64,000 bases of DNA, taken from positions 930,001-994,000 of the forward strand of contig NZ_JAHXGQ010000001.1 of NCBI RefSeq assembly GCF_019375475.1, read 5' to 3'. A program made the translations under genes and the position numbers. The notes beneath the pieces were generated by a model. It had not been told where the DNA came from. It worked only from the letters and a program-made list of their open reading frames with translations, and did not search any database. Shown here piece after piece: positions 24,464-32,742 of this stretch (the stretch's first letter is position 1; the number at the start of each line of letters is the position of its first letter). This DNA comes from Saccharothrix obliqua (GTDB lineage Bacteria; Actinomycetota; Actinomycetes; Mycobacteriales; Pseudonocardiaceae).

Positions 24464-25261
24464 ATGCCAAGGAAGTCGATACCGGCAGCCCGGCGGGAGA
24501 CCGCCACGCCGCCGGACGGCTCGGTGCGGGCCCGGTGGTTGGGTGTCGCGCTGATGTTCGCTTCGGCGGTGGCCGTGGGGGCTGTCGCGTACGCCATCGG
24601 GACGGCGTACGGGGCCGATGAGGCCGCTCGTGCGATCGTCGCCCAGCAGGCCGCGGCGGCGCCGCCGGTCGAGGAGTACCCGGAGATCAGCGCGGAGGAC
24701 CTGGCGCGGCTGGAGGCCACCACGCCGGCCGAGGAGTCGGCCGCGCCGGTGGTCGAGGTGCCGGTCGAGGTGCCCGTGGAGGTGCCGGTGCCGGTTGAGG
24801 TGCCGGTGCCCGTCGAGGTGCCGGTGCCGGTCGTGTCGTCCGGGTCGGTCGAGCCTGTTGAGGTGCCGGACGTGTCCGCGATCGTCGCGGAGACGGTGGC
24901 GGCCACCGTGGCCGAGTTGGGTGTGGTGGAGCCCGTCGTGGACGTGGTCGAGCCGGTTGTGGAGCCGGTGGTGTCGGAACCGGTGGTGTTGGCCGCGGCG
25001 GAACCCGTGGTGGAAACGGCTGCCGCGGGGGTGCGGGAGTGGCGCGTGCCGGAGCCGGAGATCGCCGAGCCGGAGATCGCGGCACCGGCGGTCGTCGAGC
25101 CGCACCGGGCTCCCGAGCGGGAGTCGTTCGAGTCCGGAGTGGGCGATTTCTCCCACTTCTACGTGGGTGACGGCGAGGTTGCCCCCGCGGTGCCGGACGA
25201 GCGGCTCGGCGGTCACGTCGACGTCGTCACCGCGGAACCGGTCTCGCACGTCGGGTGGTGA
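24464..25261 (+). CDS. Val/Pro/Glu-rich single-span membrane protein, 265 aa
   Basis: The ATG at 24464 follows a GGAAGGA site; the longer upstream frame crosses the divergent regulatory region. After a basic N-terminus there is one membrane helix (about residues 27-47, WLGVALMFASAVAVGAVAY). The outside part is low complexity: repeated PVEVPVEVPVPVEVP near residues 98-125 and VVEPVVDVVEPVVEPVV near 165-180. It has many acidic residues, as in wall-spanning stalks. The C-terminal 60 residues are acidic and more complex. The stop overlaps the start of the secreted repeat protein by 4 bp, so the two act together. I suggest a stalk or anchor crossing the cell wall; no family is recognised. Confidence 0.7.
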   Translation: MPRKSIPAARRETATPPDGSVRARWLGVALMFASAVAVGAVAYAIGTAYGADEAARAIVAQQAAAAPPVEEYPEISAEDLARLEATTPAEESAAPVVEVPVEVPVEVPVPVEVPVPVEVPVPVVSSGSVEPVEVPDVSAIVAETVAATVAELGVVEPVVDVVEPVVEPVVSEPVVLAAAEPVVETAAAGVREWRVPEPEIAEPEIAAPAVVEPHRAPERESFESGVGDFSHFYVGDGEVAPAVPDERLGGHVDVVTAEPVSHVGW

Positions 25262-27081
25262 GCCGCGTGGACGACGTCCAGGAATCGCCGTGGCGGCGGG
25301 GGTTGCGCCGGCTGTTGCCGGTCGTGGTCGCGGTGGGCGTGGCGCTCACCGCGCCGGCGATCGCGTCGGCCGACCAGACCCCGCCGCCCGGTGACGGGCA
25401 GAGTTCGGGTCACCGCCGGGAGGGGTCGTACGAGGGGCAGCACCGCGACCCCGACTCGCGCCGGTTGTGGCCGTTCGGCAGTGCCGGGAAGCACCGCGAC
25501 GCGGGCATCTTCAAGGAGCCGTACCGGGGCAAGCACGTCAAACGCGGTGTGGTGGTGAAGTTCCGGGACAAGGCGACCGGGGAGGTGCTCAAGCGCTGGG
25601 TGCCGTTCGACTCGTCCATGTCGGACAAGGAGATCAACCAGGTCATCCGGTGCATGGTCAAGTGCCTGGGCAAGAAGCTCCTGGACAGCAAGACGCTGGA
25701 CCCCGCGCAGGGCGTGAAGGCCAGCACGATCGCCCAGTGGCTCTACGAGTGCGGTCTGTCCTGTTACGAGGAACACCGCCAGCGCAAGGCCAAGGGCGAT
25801 GGCGACGATGACGGCGACACCGGCGGCACGCCCGCCAAGAGCGGTCCCAAGGGGCCGAAGTCGCCGTCGACGGGCACGGCCGTGACGCCCAAGCACGCCA
25901 AGCCGTCGAAGGGTGCGAAGACGAAGAACGTCGTGCCCGGCGTGAAGACGGTGCCGCCCGGGACCAAGGCGGTCAAGCCCGAGACCGGTGCCAAGGCGGT
26001 CGTTCCGAAGACCGGGACGACGGCCGTGGTGCCCAAGACCGGGGCGAAGACCGGCACTACGGCGGTCGCGCCGAAGGTCGGGCGGGTGGCTCCGTTCGTC
26101 GGACCGAAGTCGCCGGTGCCGCTCGGTGTTCGTGGCGGGCGGAGCGGGCTTACTTCTGCCGTCGTGGGGGAGAACAGCTCGCTGCTCGTCCGGGGCTACC
26201 TGGATGCGAAGCACCAGGAGTGGTACCGGAAAGCCCTCCAGGACGAGAAGTTGCGCAAGCGGATCATCGCGGACTACCAGGACCTGAAGGACAACAACCA
26301 CTTCGAGGACTGGAAGCGGGCGTTCGACGGGTCGAAGGAGTTCGCCTCCGGCACCACCCGGGCCATCGCGCCGGACCTGATCAAGTACCAGAAGTCCCTG
26401 GACGAGGCGCGGAAGGTAGCGAAGAAGTCCAACGCTGATCCGTTGTACCAGCAGGCGCGGCGGGAGTGCGGTGGTTACGACACCTGTGTGCAGGACCGGG
26501 TGAAGAAGCTGCGGGACAAGAGTGCGAAGGGTGTTGCGAAGGCGGAGCGGAACGCGAAGAAGTCGAACGCTGATCCGTTGTACCAGCAGGCGCGGCGGGA
26601 GTGCGGCGGTTACGACACCTGTGTGCAGGACCGGGTGAAGAAGCTGCGGGACAAGAGTGCGAAGGGTGTTGCGAAGGCGGAGCGGAACGCGAAGAAGTCG
26701 AACGCTGATCCGTTGTACCAGCAGGCGCGGCGCGAGTGCGGTGGTTACGACACCTGTGTGCAGGACCGGGTGAAGAAGCTGCGGCAGCAGGCTGCGGCTC
26801 CGAAGAAGACCACCACGGGTGCCAAGAACGCCACACCGAAGAAGACCACGCCGAAGAAGACCACCACGAAGCCGAAGCAGACCACGGCGAAGGTGGACCC
26901 GGCCGTGGCGAAGAAGCAGTACGAGGAGGCGAACCGGGTCTGCGGCGGGTACGACACGTGTGTCAAGGACCGGCTCGCGAAGGTGCGCGGCACCGGCGCG
27001 AAGGCCACCACCCCCGCGAAGAAGACCGAGACCAAGAAGACCGGGAAGACCAAGACCAAGACCACGAAGACCAAGAAGTGA
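25258..27081 (+). CDS. Secreted lysine-rich protein with tandem CGGYDTC repeats, 607 aa
   Basis: The GTG at 25258 overlaps the previous stop (GTGA). An Arg-rich start and hydrophobic core (LRRLLPVVVAVGVALTAPA) form a signal peptide ending at ASA near residue 37. Residues 60-180 are a charged domain with four cysteines (IRCMVKC and YECGLSCYEE). Residues 180-290 are Lys/Thr/Pro-rich low complexity. A helical segment (290-385) precedes three near-identical 45-residue repeats from residue 388, each with ECGGYDTCVQDRV. A diverged fourth copy (RVCGGYDTCVKDRL) is followed by a Lys/Thr tail. The paired cysteines probably form one disulfide per repeat. The basic tail could bind wall polymers or DNA. 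Family unknown; a surface-associated or toxin-like role is speculative. Confidence 0.75.
   Translation: MSRVDDVQESPWRRGLRRLLPVVVAVGVALTAPAIASADQTPPPGDGQSSGHRREGSYEGQHRDPDSRRLWPFGSAGKHRDAGIFKEPYRGKHVKRGVVVKFRDKATGEVLKRWVPFDSSMSDKEINQVIRCMVKCLGKKLLDSKTLDPAQGVKASTIAQWLYECGLSCYEEHRQRKAKGDGDDDGDTGGTPAKSGPKGPKSPSTGTAVTPKHAKPSKGAKTKNVVPGVKTVPPGTKAVKPETGAKAVVPKTGTTAVVPKTGAKTGTTAVAPKVGRVAPFVGPKSPVPLGVRGGRSGLTSAVVGENSSLLVRGYLDAKHQEWYRKALQDEKLRKRIIADYQDLKDNNHFEDWKRAFDGSKEFASGTTRAIAPDLIKYQKSLDEARKVAKKSNADPLYQQARRECGGYDTCVQDRVKKLRDKSAKGVAKAERNAKKSNADPLYQQARRECGGYDTCVQDRVKKLRDKSAKGVAKAERNAKKSNADPLYQQARRECGGYDTCVQDRVKKLRQQAAAPKKTTTGAKNATPKKTTPKKTTTKPKQTTAKVDPAVAKKQYEEANRVCGGYDTCVKDRLAKVRGTGAKATTPAKKTETKKTGKTKTKTTKTKK
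26419..26784 (+). repeat. Three in-frame tandem repeats of 135 bp
   Basis: Units start at 26419, 26554 and 26689 and are almost identical at the DNA level, the third being cut short at about 26784. Each encodes 45 residues beginning AKKSNADPLYQQARRE. Such low divergence implies recent duplication or ongoing homogenisation, so copy number may vary between strains. Confidence 0.95.
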
Positions 27082-27094
27082 CCGGGTGAGCGGG

Positions 27095-27120
27095 CGGGTC
27101 GGGAGGCGCCTCCCGACCCG
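27095..27120. terminator. Bidirectional terminator between convergent genes
   Basis: A perfect 26-bp palindrome (CGGGTCGGGAGGC and its complement) lies 14 bp after the repeat-protein stop. A second hairpin (GCGGCCGGT / ACCGGCCGC) lies at about 27137-27173, on the side of the leftward methyltransferase gene. Confidence 0.75.
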
Positions 27121-27199
27121 CGTGCCCGGCACTACGGCGGCCGGTTCCGGGGCGAGTGCCCGGGACCGGCCGCCGCGTGTGCCGGGAAGGCGCAACGGG

Positions 27200-28231
27200 T
27201 CATCGGCGCACGGTGATCACCTCCGGGTGCTGTCCGGCGAGGCTCACCCGACGGCGGTCGGTGATGGGGAGGGTGGGTGGCGGGGCGGATTCCGGTAGGA
27301 GCAGCACGGCTCGGCCGGACGGGGTGAGGACCCGCGCCAGCTCGCGCCAGAAGCGGTCCGGGGTGGTGGCCAGCGCGCCTGCCGCCCGGACCTGCCGGTT
27401 CCACGGCGGGTTGGTCACCACGACGTCGACCGAGCCCGAGGCGAGCGGCAGCCGTCCCGCGTCGGCCACCAGCCAGGTGGCGCCGGGACCTCCGGGCCGG
27501 GCGGCCTCGTTGACGCGGGCGGCGGCGATGGCGGTCGGGTCGGCGTCCGCGCCGATGGCCGCCACGCCCGCCTCCAGGGGGATGGTCCCGGTGCCGCAGA
27601 ACGGGTCCAGCAACACCTCACCGGGCCGCACGTCGGCCAGCCGCAGCATCGCGGCGGCCAGCGGCGGGTGCAGCGCGCCCGGCCGGGACGCCCGCCGGTA
27701 GGCCCGGCGGTGCAGCGGCGTGGCGGCCACGCGCAGCGCCAGCACGGCCCGGTCGTCGGCGACGGTCAGCCGCCACGACAGGCTGCCCGGCGGCGCGGGC
27801 GCGCCGTGGCGGCGGCGGTGCAGGGGCAGGCCGAGCGCGGCGGCCAGCGGTTCGCCCGCCGCGTCCTCCAGGTCGAACCGGTTGTAGTTGCGGCGACCCA
27901 GGTACGACGCCGAGACGTCCACCGCGGGCGGCCGGTCGTGGTTGCCGAAGCGGGCCCGCCGGGCGACCACGGCGGCGACGTCCAACGCCGCCACCGCCTC
28001 GGTCAGCCGGCCCAGGTCGGCTCGCGCGCGGCCGATCCCGGACACCGCGGCAGCGGGCAGGAACAGGTCGTCCGCGCACCGCAGCCCGAGCACGTGCGGA
28101 CCCGGTTCGGGGCACGTCCACCACACCTCGCGAGGCGCGATGCGCCGCACCACACCGAATTCGGCGACCTCCGCCGCGGCGAGCGCTTCCACGCCCAGCA
28201 CCGTGCGCGCCAGCAGGCGCACGGCCTTCAC
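27200..28231 (-). CDS. RNA methyltransferase, THUMP/TrmN-like class I SAM enzyme
   Basis: A 343-residue protein of the COG0116-like group that methylates guanine N2 in tRNA or rRNA. The N-terminal half starts LLARTVLGVEALAAAEV and contains the RNA-binding region ending SASYLGRRNYNRFDLED. The C-terminal catalytic domain has the SAM site DPFCGTGTIPLEA, the acidic tip GADADP and the catalytic NPPW (TNPPWNRQV), as in N2-guanine methyltransferases. Before motif I comes HRRAYRRASRPGALHPPLAAAML, typical of this group. It starts at the ATG at 28231. Which RNA position is modified cannot be read from the sequence. Confidence 0.8.
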   Translation of the reverse strand: MKAVRLLARTVLGVEALAAAEVAEFGVVRRIAPREVWWTCPEPGPHVLGLRCADDLFLPAAAVSGIGRARADLGRLTEAVAALDVAAVVARRARFGNHDRPPAVDVSASYLGRRNYNRFDLEDAAGEPLAAALGLPLHRRRHGAPAPPGSLSWRLTVADDRAVLALRVAATPLHRRAYRRASRPGALHPPLAAAMLRLADVRPGEVLLDPFCGTGTIPLEAGVAAIGADADPTAIAAARVNEAARPGGPGATWLVADAGRLPLASGSVDVVVTNPPWNRQVRAAGALATTPDRFWRELARVLTPSGRAVLLLPESAPPPTLPITDRRRVSLAGQHPEVITVRR

Positions 28232-28387
28232 GTCCGGACAACGGGGCCCGGACGCGGTTCACCGCCGGCGCGCACGCACGCCGGAATGGGAGAGATCATG
28301 GATCTTCTTCCGCGTCGCGACCGGGACGGCGCACCGCCGTCCCGCATCGCCGGCGAGGGGGATGCCCGTAGCCCGCCGACGGTCGCG

Positions 28388-28414
28388 TCAGAGTCGGAAG
28401 AAGAAGAACTTCAC
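28388..28414 (-). CDS. Possible Phe-rich leader peptide (VKFFFFRL)
   Basis: A nine-codon frame on the minus strand, GTG AAG, four TTC codons, then CGA CTC TGA, about 157 bp upstream of the RNA methyltransferase start. A TAAAGT box lies eight bases before the GTG, so it could be a leaderless reading frame. There is no proof of translation; it may be chance. Confidence 0.2.
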   Translation of the reverse strand: MKFFFFRL

Positions 28415-28435
28415 GCGGCCGACTTTAGCGCAGCG

Positions 28436-29203
28436 TCAACGCGCGTAGCCGGCAGGCTCGTTCAGCGACTTGGTGGTGGTGAACAACGTCCACAGCATCG
28501 CCCCGACGACCACACCGCTGATCACGAACACCGGGAACACCAGGTTGAACACGTCGGTGCCCTGCGGCGCGGGCACGGACACGTCGGGCGTCACGCTGAC
28601 CGCGGCCATCCCGGTGTAGTGCATACCCGTCACCGCGACGGCCATGGCCAGTCCCGCGGCGACGCTCGCGCCCGGCGTCTTCACGACCAGCGTGAACCAG
28701 AACGCCGCCGTCGCGGCGGCGATGGCGATCACCACGGACAACGTCACCAGCGACGGGTCGTAGTTGAGGTGGCCCTTGAAGCGGATGGCCGACATGCCGA
28801 GGTAGTGCATCCCCGCGACGCCGGTGCCGGCCAGCACGCCCGCGATCACCAGCCGCGTCCGGGTGAACCCGGACCACGCGACCAGCGCCAGGCCGATGCC
28901 CACCACGACCACGGCGACCAGCGCGGACAGGGCGGTGAGCCCGGTGGAGAACTTGATCGCCGCGCCGGGGATGTCGAAGCCGAGCATGGCGATGAAGTGC
29001 ATCAGCCAGATGGCGACGCCGCCGATGGCGACGGCGCCGAACGTGATCCACCGGAACCGCGCGGCGCGGCTGGTCTCGCCCCGGGCCCGCCGCGTGCAGG
29101 ACAGCCCGATCAACGAGCCGATCACCGACACGGCGAAGGCCAGGACGAGCGTCCACGCGCCGGACGCGAAGTGCTGCATGGAGTCGTGGTGCACGGAAGC
29201 CAC
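28436..29203 (-). CDS. MHYT-domain integral membrane sensor protein
   Basis: A 255-residue protein with seven predicted membrane helices. It carries the three repeated MHYT signatures on the outer side of the membrane: LMHFIAMLGF near residue 65, GMHYLGMSA near 130 and GMHYTGMAA near 195. MHYT domains are proposed to bind copper and sense oxygen, CO or NO; usually they are fused to GGDEF/EAL or kinase domains. Here the domain stands alone, but a GGDEF-EAL protein is encoded just upstream on the same strand (start 31575, end 29467), which may be its functional partner. The GTG at 29203 is used; GTG 29194 or ATG 29180 are alternatives, since no strong ribosome site is visible. Confidence 0.88.
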   Translation of the reverse strand: MASVHHDSMQHFASGAWTLVLAFAVSVIGSLIGLSCTRRARGETSRAARFRWITFGAVAIGGVAIWLMHFIAMLGFDIPGAAIKFSTGLTALSALVAVVVVGIGLALVAWSGFTRTRLVIAGVLAGTGVAGMHYLGMSAIRFKGHLNYDPSLVTLSVVIAIAAATAAFWFTLVVKTPGASVAAGLAMAVAVTGMHYTGMAAVSVTPDVSVPAPQGTDVFNLVFPVFVISGVVVGAMLWTLFTTTKSLNEPAGYAR

Positions 29204-29356
29204 CGATCTGGGAGGTGGGCAGCAGAGGACGCCCGATCACCCACACTGTGATCGCCACGGGGCGGCCGAACCACCGCAACTAACCCGGATGAGGCATGTT
29301 TTCCACAACACACTCACGCATGGTGATCACATTGCGACGGTTTGCCCCGCATTCGG

Positions 29357-29378
29357 GCCGTGAAATCGGTTTCACGGC
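29357..29378 (-). terminator. Hairpin after the GGDEF-EAL gene
   Basis: GCCGTGAAA and TTTCACGGC form a perfect 9-bp stem with a TCGG loop. It lies about 90 bp beyond the stop at 29467 and 150 bp before the MHYT gene start. It may be a terminator; an operator for the MHYT gene is the alternative. Confidence 0.45.
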
Positions 29379-29466
29379 TCCGGTGCACGTCAGAGCGTTG
29401 CCGTGGGCCTGATCACGCCGCGGCGGGCGCATTTCGGTAATTGTTCGGACCCGCCGCGCCCCGCGT

Positions 29467-31575
29467 TCACCCGAAGTGCGCCACCACGTCGCCCGGCGGG
29501 CACGGCGCGCCGAAGTGCTCACCGGAACCGGCGTCCGCGCCGGCCTCCCGCCACCACGCGGCCTGCTCCTCGGTCCGCACGCCGTCCACGACCACCGCCA
29601 CGCCGCTGTCCCGCGCCGCCGACACCAGCGCCGGGACGTACGGCGCCCGGTGGTCCACCAGCCGCGCCGCCACCCGGACGGTGCGCACCGGCAGGTCGGC
29701 CAGCGCCGCCAGGTCCGCCGGGCCGAGCCCGAAGTCGTGCAGCGCCGTGCCCACGCCCATGTCCGCCAGCACGGTCAGGTTGTCCACGGCCTCGGCGACC
29801 GGCAGCACGCCCACCGGCATCCCGACCACCAACCGCTCCGGGCGCAACCCGGTCTCCTCCAACGCCCGCACCACGCGTGACACCAGGTCCGCGTCACCCG
29901 ACTGCACCGGCGTCAGGTGCACGACCAGCGGCGCGGTGAAACCACCGCGCTGCGCCCACCACCGGGCCTGACCGCCCGCCACGCGCAGCACCCACGCGCC
30001 CAGCGGCAGCACCAGACCGGTCTCCTCGGCCAGCGCCACGCACTCGGCGTGCGGCACCACCCGTTCCGGGTGGTCCCAGTGCAGCACCGCCTCGACGCCC
30101 ACCACCCCGCCCGCGAACGCCGTCACCGGTCGGTACCGGACACCGATCTCGCCGTTCTCCCACGCGCCGGGCATCCCGACCGCCATCGCCTGCTCGCGCC
30201 GGTCCGCCGCGTCCTGCCGCGGGTGGAACAGCTCCCACTGGCCGCGCCGCCCGGCCTTCGCCCGGCGCAGCGCCTGGTCCGCGGCACGCAGCAGCTCGGC
30301 GGGCTCCTGGTCGCGCGGTGGGCGGCGGACCACGCCGATGCTCGCCGACACGGCGAGCCCGTGCCCGTCCACGAAGGTCGGCTCGGCCAGCTCCTCGTTG
30401 ATCGCGGCCACCATCCGCGCGACGTCCGGCGTGTGCTCGGTGTTCTCCACGAGGACGCCGAACCCGTCGCCCTCGAACCGGGCGACCATGGCCTTCTCCG
30501 CCGAGAGCGCCGCCTTCAACCGCTGTGCCACGTGCACCAGCAGCCGTTCGCCCGCGCGGCTGCCGAGGCTGTTGCACACCATGCCGAACGCGTCGATGTC
30601 CAGGTGCAGCAACGTCACGCCGTGCACGGGGTCGGCCCGCCGCAGCGCGCTCTCCAGGTAGGTGCTGAAGAACTGGCGGTTGGGCAGGCCGGTGAGCACG
30701 TCGTGCAGCGCCTGCCGGTTCAACTCGCCCTGGAGCAGCATCAGCTCGGTGCCGTCCTCCACGACGGTCACGAAGTGCGCGGGCTTGTCGTCGGCGTCGC
30801 GCAGCAACGACGTGGTGAGCGTGATGCGGGCGACGTCGCCGTCGCTGCGCAGCAGCCGCTGCGACTGGCGAATCCGCTCGTGGCCGCCCTCCAGCAGCAG
30901 CTTCATCGCCTCGCGCAACGCGGTCACCGAGTCCGGGTGCACCAGGTCGAACAGGGTGCGCTCGGTCAGCTCGGCCGCCGACCGGCCGAGGATCTCGCTG
31001 ATCGCGGCGTTGGCGCGGACCACGTTGCCCGCGAGGTCCACGATCAGCACGCCGCTCGCCGACGAGGTGACGACTTGGTCGAACCGCGCCTCGCTCTCCT
31101 GGAGCCGCCACTTGGCGTCCCGCACCGCCTTGAGCAGGGTGAGCTGCATGCTCTCCTGCTGCTCGAACACGGCCCGCCGGTTCGCGGCGAGGAAGCCCGC
31201 GGCCAACGCGCCGAGCCCGGTCGCGATCCGTTCCGCGTGGTCCGGGACGGGCTGGAACTCGCTGAGCCCGAGCAGGCCGCGGCCGAGCACGTCGGTGGTG
31301 CGGCGCAGGCCGTGCTCGCCGACGTAGCCCATGCCCACCAGTTCTTCGCCGAGGCGTTCCAGCGCGTCGGCCGCGAGCGGTTCGGCGTGCAACGCGTCGC
31401 ACAACGCGTCCAGCCGTCCGCGCAATTCGCAGTCGAGCTGCTCCCTGGTGTGCGGCACGACGATCGCGCCGCCCATCCGGTACGCCCACTTGCGCGCGAG
31501 CAATTCCCGCTCCCGGGCGGGGTCCGGGACGGGTGCGGACGGCTCGGTGTCCGGTCGGTGGAGTGGGTCAGCCAT
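29467..31575 (-). CDS. PAS-GGDEF-EAL protein with degenerate catalytic motifs
   Basis: A 702-residue cytoplasmic protein. Residues 1-155 are a helical N-terminal region, about 160-285 a PAS domain (FDQVVTSSASGVLIVD), about 290-445 a diguanylate-cyclase fold (HDVLTGLPNRQFF, LHLDIDAFG) and about 460-700 a phosphodiesterase fold. The GGDEF signature is replaced by EGDGF (RFEGDGFGVL), losing the catalytic Glu, and the inhibitory RxxD site is absent. The EAL signature reads EAV (GVEAVLHW) and the DDFG motif is HDFG. Both enzymes are therefore probably inactive, leaving a possible c-di-GMP or GTP receptor. It shares strand and neighbourhood with the MHYT protein and could receive its signal. Confidence 0.88.
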   Translation of the reverse strand: MADPLHRPDTEPSAPVPDPARERELLARKWAYRMGGAIVVPHTREQLDCELRGRLDALCDALHAEPLAADALERLGEELVGMGYVGEHGLRRTTDVLGRGLLGLSEFQPVPDHAERIATGLGALAAGFLAANRRAVFEQQESMQLTLLKAVRDAKWRLQESEARFDQVVTSSASGVLIVDLAGNVVRANAAISEILGRSAAELTERTLFDLVHPDSVTALREAMKLLLEGGHERIRQSQRLLRSDGDVARITLTTSLLRDADDKPAHFVTVVEDGTELMLLQGELNRQALHDVLTGLPNRQFFSTYLESALRRADPVHGVTLLHLDIDAFGMVCNSLGSRAGERLLVHVAQRLKAALSAEKAMVARFEGDGFGVLVENTEHTPDVARMVAAINEELAEPTFVDGHGLAVSASIGVVRRPPRDQEPAELLRAADQALRRAKAGRRGQWELFHPRQDAADRREQAMAVGMPGAWENGEIGVRYRPVTAFAGGVVGVEAVLHWDHPERVVPHAECVALAEETGLVLPLGAWVLRVAGGQARWWAQRGGFTAPLVVHLTPVQSGDADLVSRVVRALEETGLRPERLVVGMPVGVLPVAEAVDNLTVLADMGVGTALHDFGLGPADLAALADLPVRTVRVAARLVDHRAPYVPALVSAARDSGVAVVVDGVRTEEQAAWWREAGADAGSGEHFGAPCPPGDVVAHFG

Positions 31576-31758
31576 TCCCGTCGCCCTGCTCTGATTCCAG
31601 GATGCGCGGCAGTTTACCTACCCGATGTCGGCATTCGCTCGACCATCGGGGTGAATGGACGCACCCCGGTGGTTTCGGCGATGTGATTCGGATGACGTCG
31701 AGTGCTCGTGTTTTCCGCAATGAGCGGGTTACGGCGGCTGATCCGGCTAATGGGGGGA

Positions 31759-32577
31759 TCACCGGATCACGCGACCCACACCCGCATAGAGCAGCATGTT
31801 CATCAGCGGCACGTCGGAGACGTCGCCGGGGCCGCCCGGCCGCCACTCGGCGCACCCGACCAGTCCCGGCTCGACGAGTTCGAAGCCGTCGAACAACGCC
31901 AGGACCTCGGCGTGCGACCGCACCGTCATCTGGTCGCGGCTGCCGCTGTCCTTGATCATCTCGGCGGCCCGGTGCATGGACCGGCCCGCGTGGTCGGCGC
32001 TGACGTGGCTCGCGGCGAAGTAGCTGCCCGCCGGCAGCGCGTCCCGGTACGCGGCGACCAGCGCGCCCGGGTCCCACTCGTCCGGGATCCAGTGCAGCAT
32101 CAGCATCATCAGCAGGCCGACGGGCTGGTCCAGGTCCAGCAGGCGGCGGGCCTGCGGGCTGTCCAGGATGCCCGCCACGTCACGCATGTCGGCCCGCACG
32201 ATGGCCGCCCGGTCGTTGTCGGCGAGCATCAGCTCGCTGTGCGCGACCGCGATGGGGTCGCGGTCCACGTAGACCACCCGGCACTCCGGGTCGATGCCCT
32301 GGGCCACCTCGTGCACGTTGGACACGGTCGGGATGCCGGAGCCGATGTCCAGGAACTGCCGGACGCCCTGGTCGACCATGAACCGCACCGCCCGGCCGAG
32401 GAACGCCCGGTTCACCCGCGCGCCCGCCCGCAGGCCCGGCATCATCCGGTCGATCTTCAGCGCGATCTCCCGGTCGACCGCGAAATTGTGCGCGCCGCCC
32501 AGCATGAAGTCGTAAGCACGCGCGATGCTCGGCACGGACACGTCGACAGTCTGCGGAACCCAGTCCGATCGGACCAC
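31759..32577 (-). CDS. SAM-dependent methyltransferase, actinobacterial PF04672-type
   Basis: A 272-residue methyltransferase of the type abundant in actinomycetes. Visible parts are SIARAYDFMLGGAHNFAVDRE at the N-terminus, the SAM-binding FLDIGSGIPT, VVYVDRDPIAVAH and the later ADMRDVAGIL. Substrates of this group are mostly unknown. I prefer the GTG at 32577, which is preceded by a GAAGAAGG site; a GTG at 32607 would add ten residues. It is divergent from the P450 gene (165 bp between starts), so the two could be jointly regulated, though nothing proves a shared pathway. Confidence 0.85.
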   Translation of the reverse strand: MVRSDWVPQTVDVSVPSIARAYDFMLGGAHNFAVDREIALKIDRMMPGLRAGARVNRAFLGRAVRFMVDQGVRQFLDIGSGIPTVSNVHEVAQGIDPECRVVYVDRDPIAVAHSELMLADNDRAAIVRADMRDVAGILDSPQARRLLDLDQPVGLLMMLMLHWIPDEWDPGALVAAYRDALPAGSYFAASHVSADHAGRSMHRAAEMIKDSGSRDQMTVRSHAEVLALFDGFELVEPGLVGCAEWRPGGPGDVSDVPLMNMLLYAGVGRVIR

Positions 32578-32742
32578 GCGTACACCTTCTTCGACTCGGA
32601 GGAGCACCAGAGTTTAACGATCCGCGGTCTTCGCCAGTTGGGCCATCAGCGTGACCCGTGTATCACCCGATCGGTCACTCCACGCTCGACTGAACGACGC
32701 CTACGGTAGTTGTTTCTCGGATCATGCACACAAGGGGTTACG

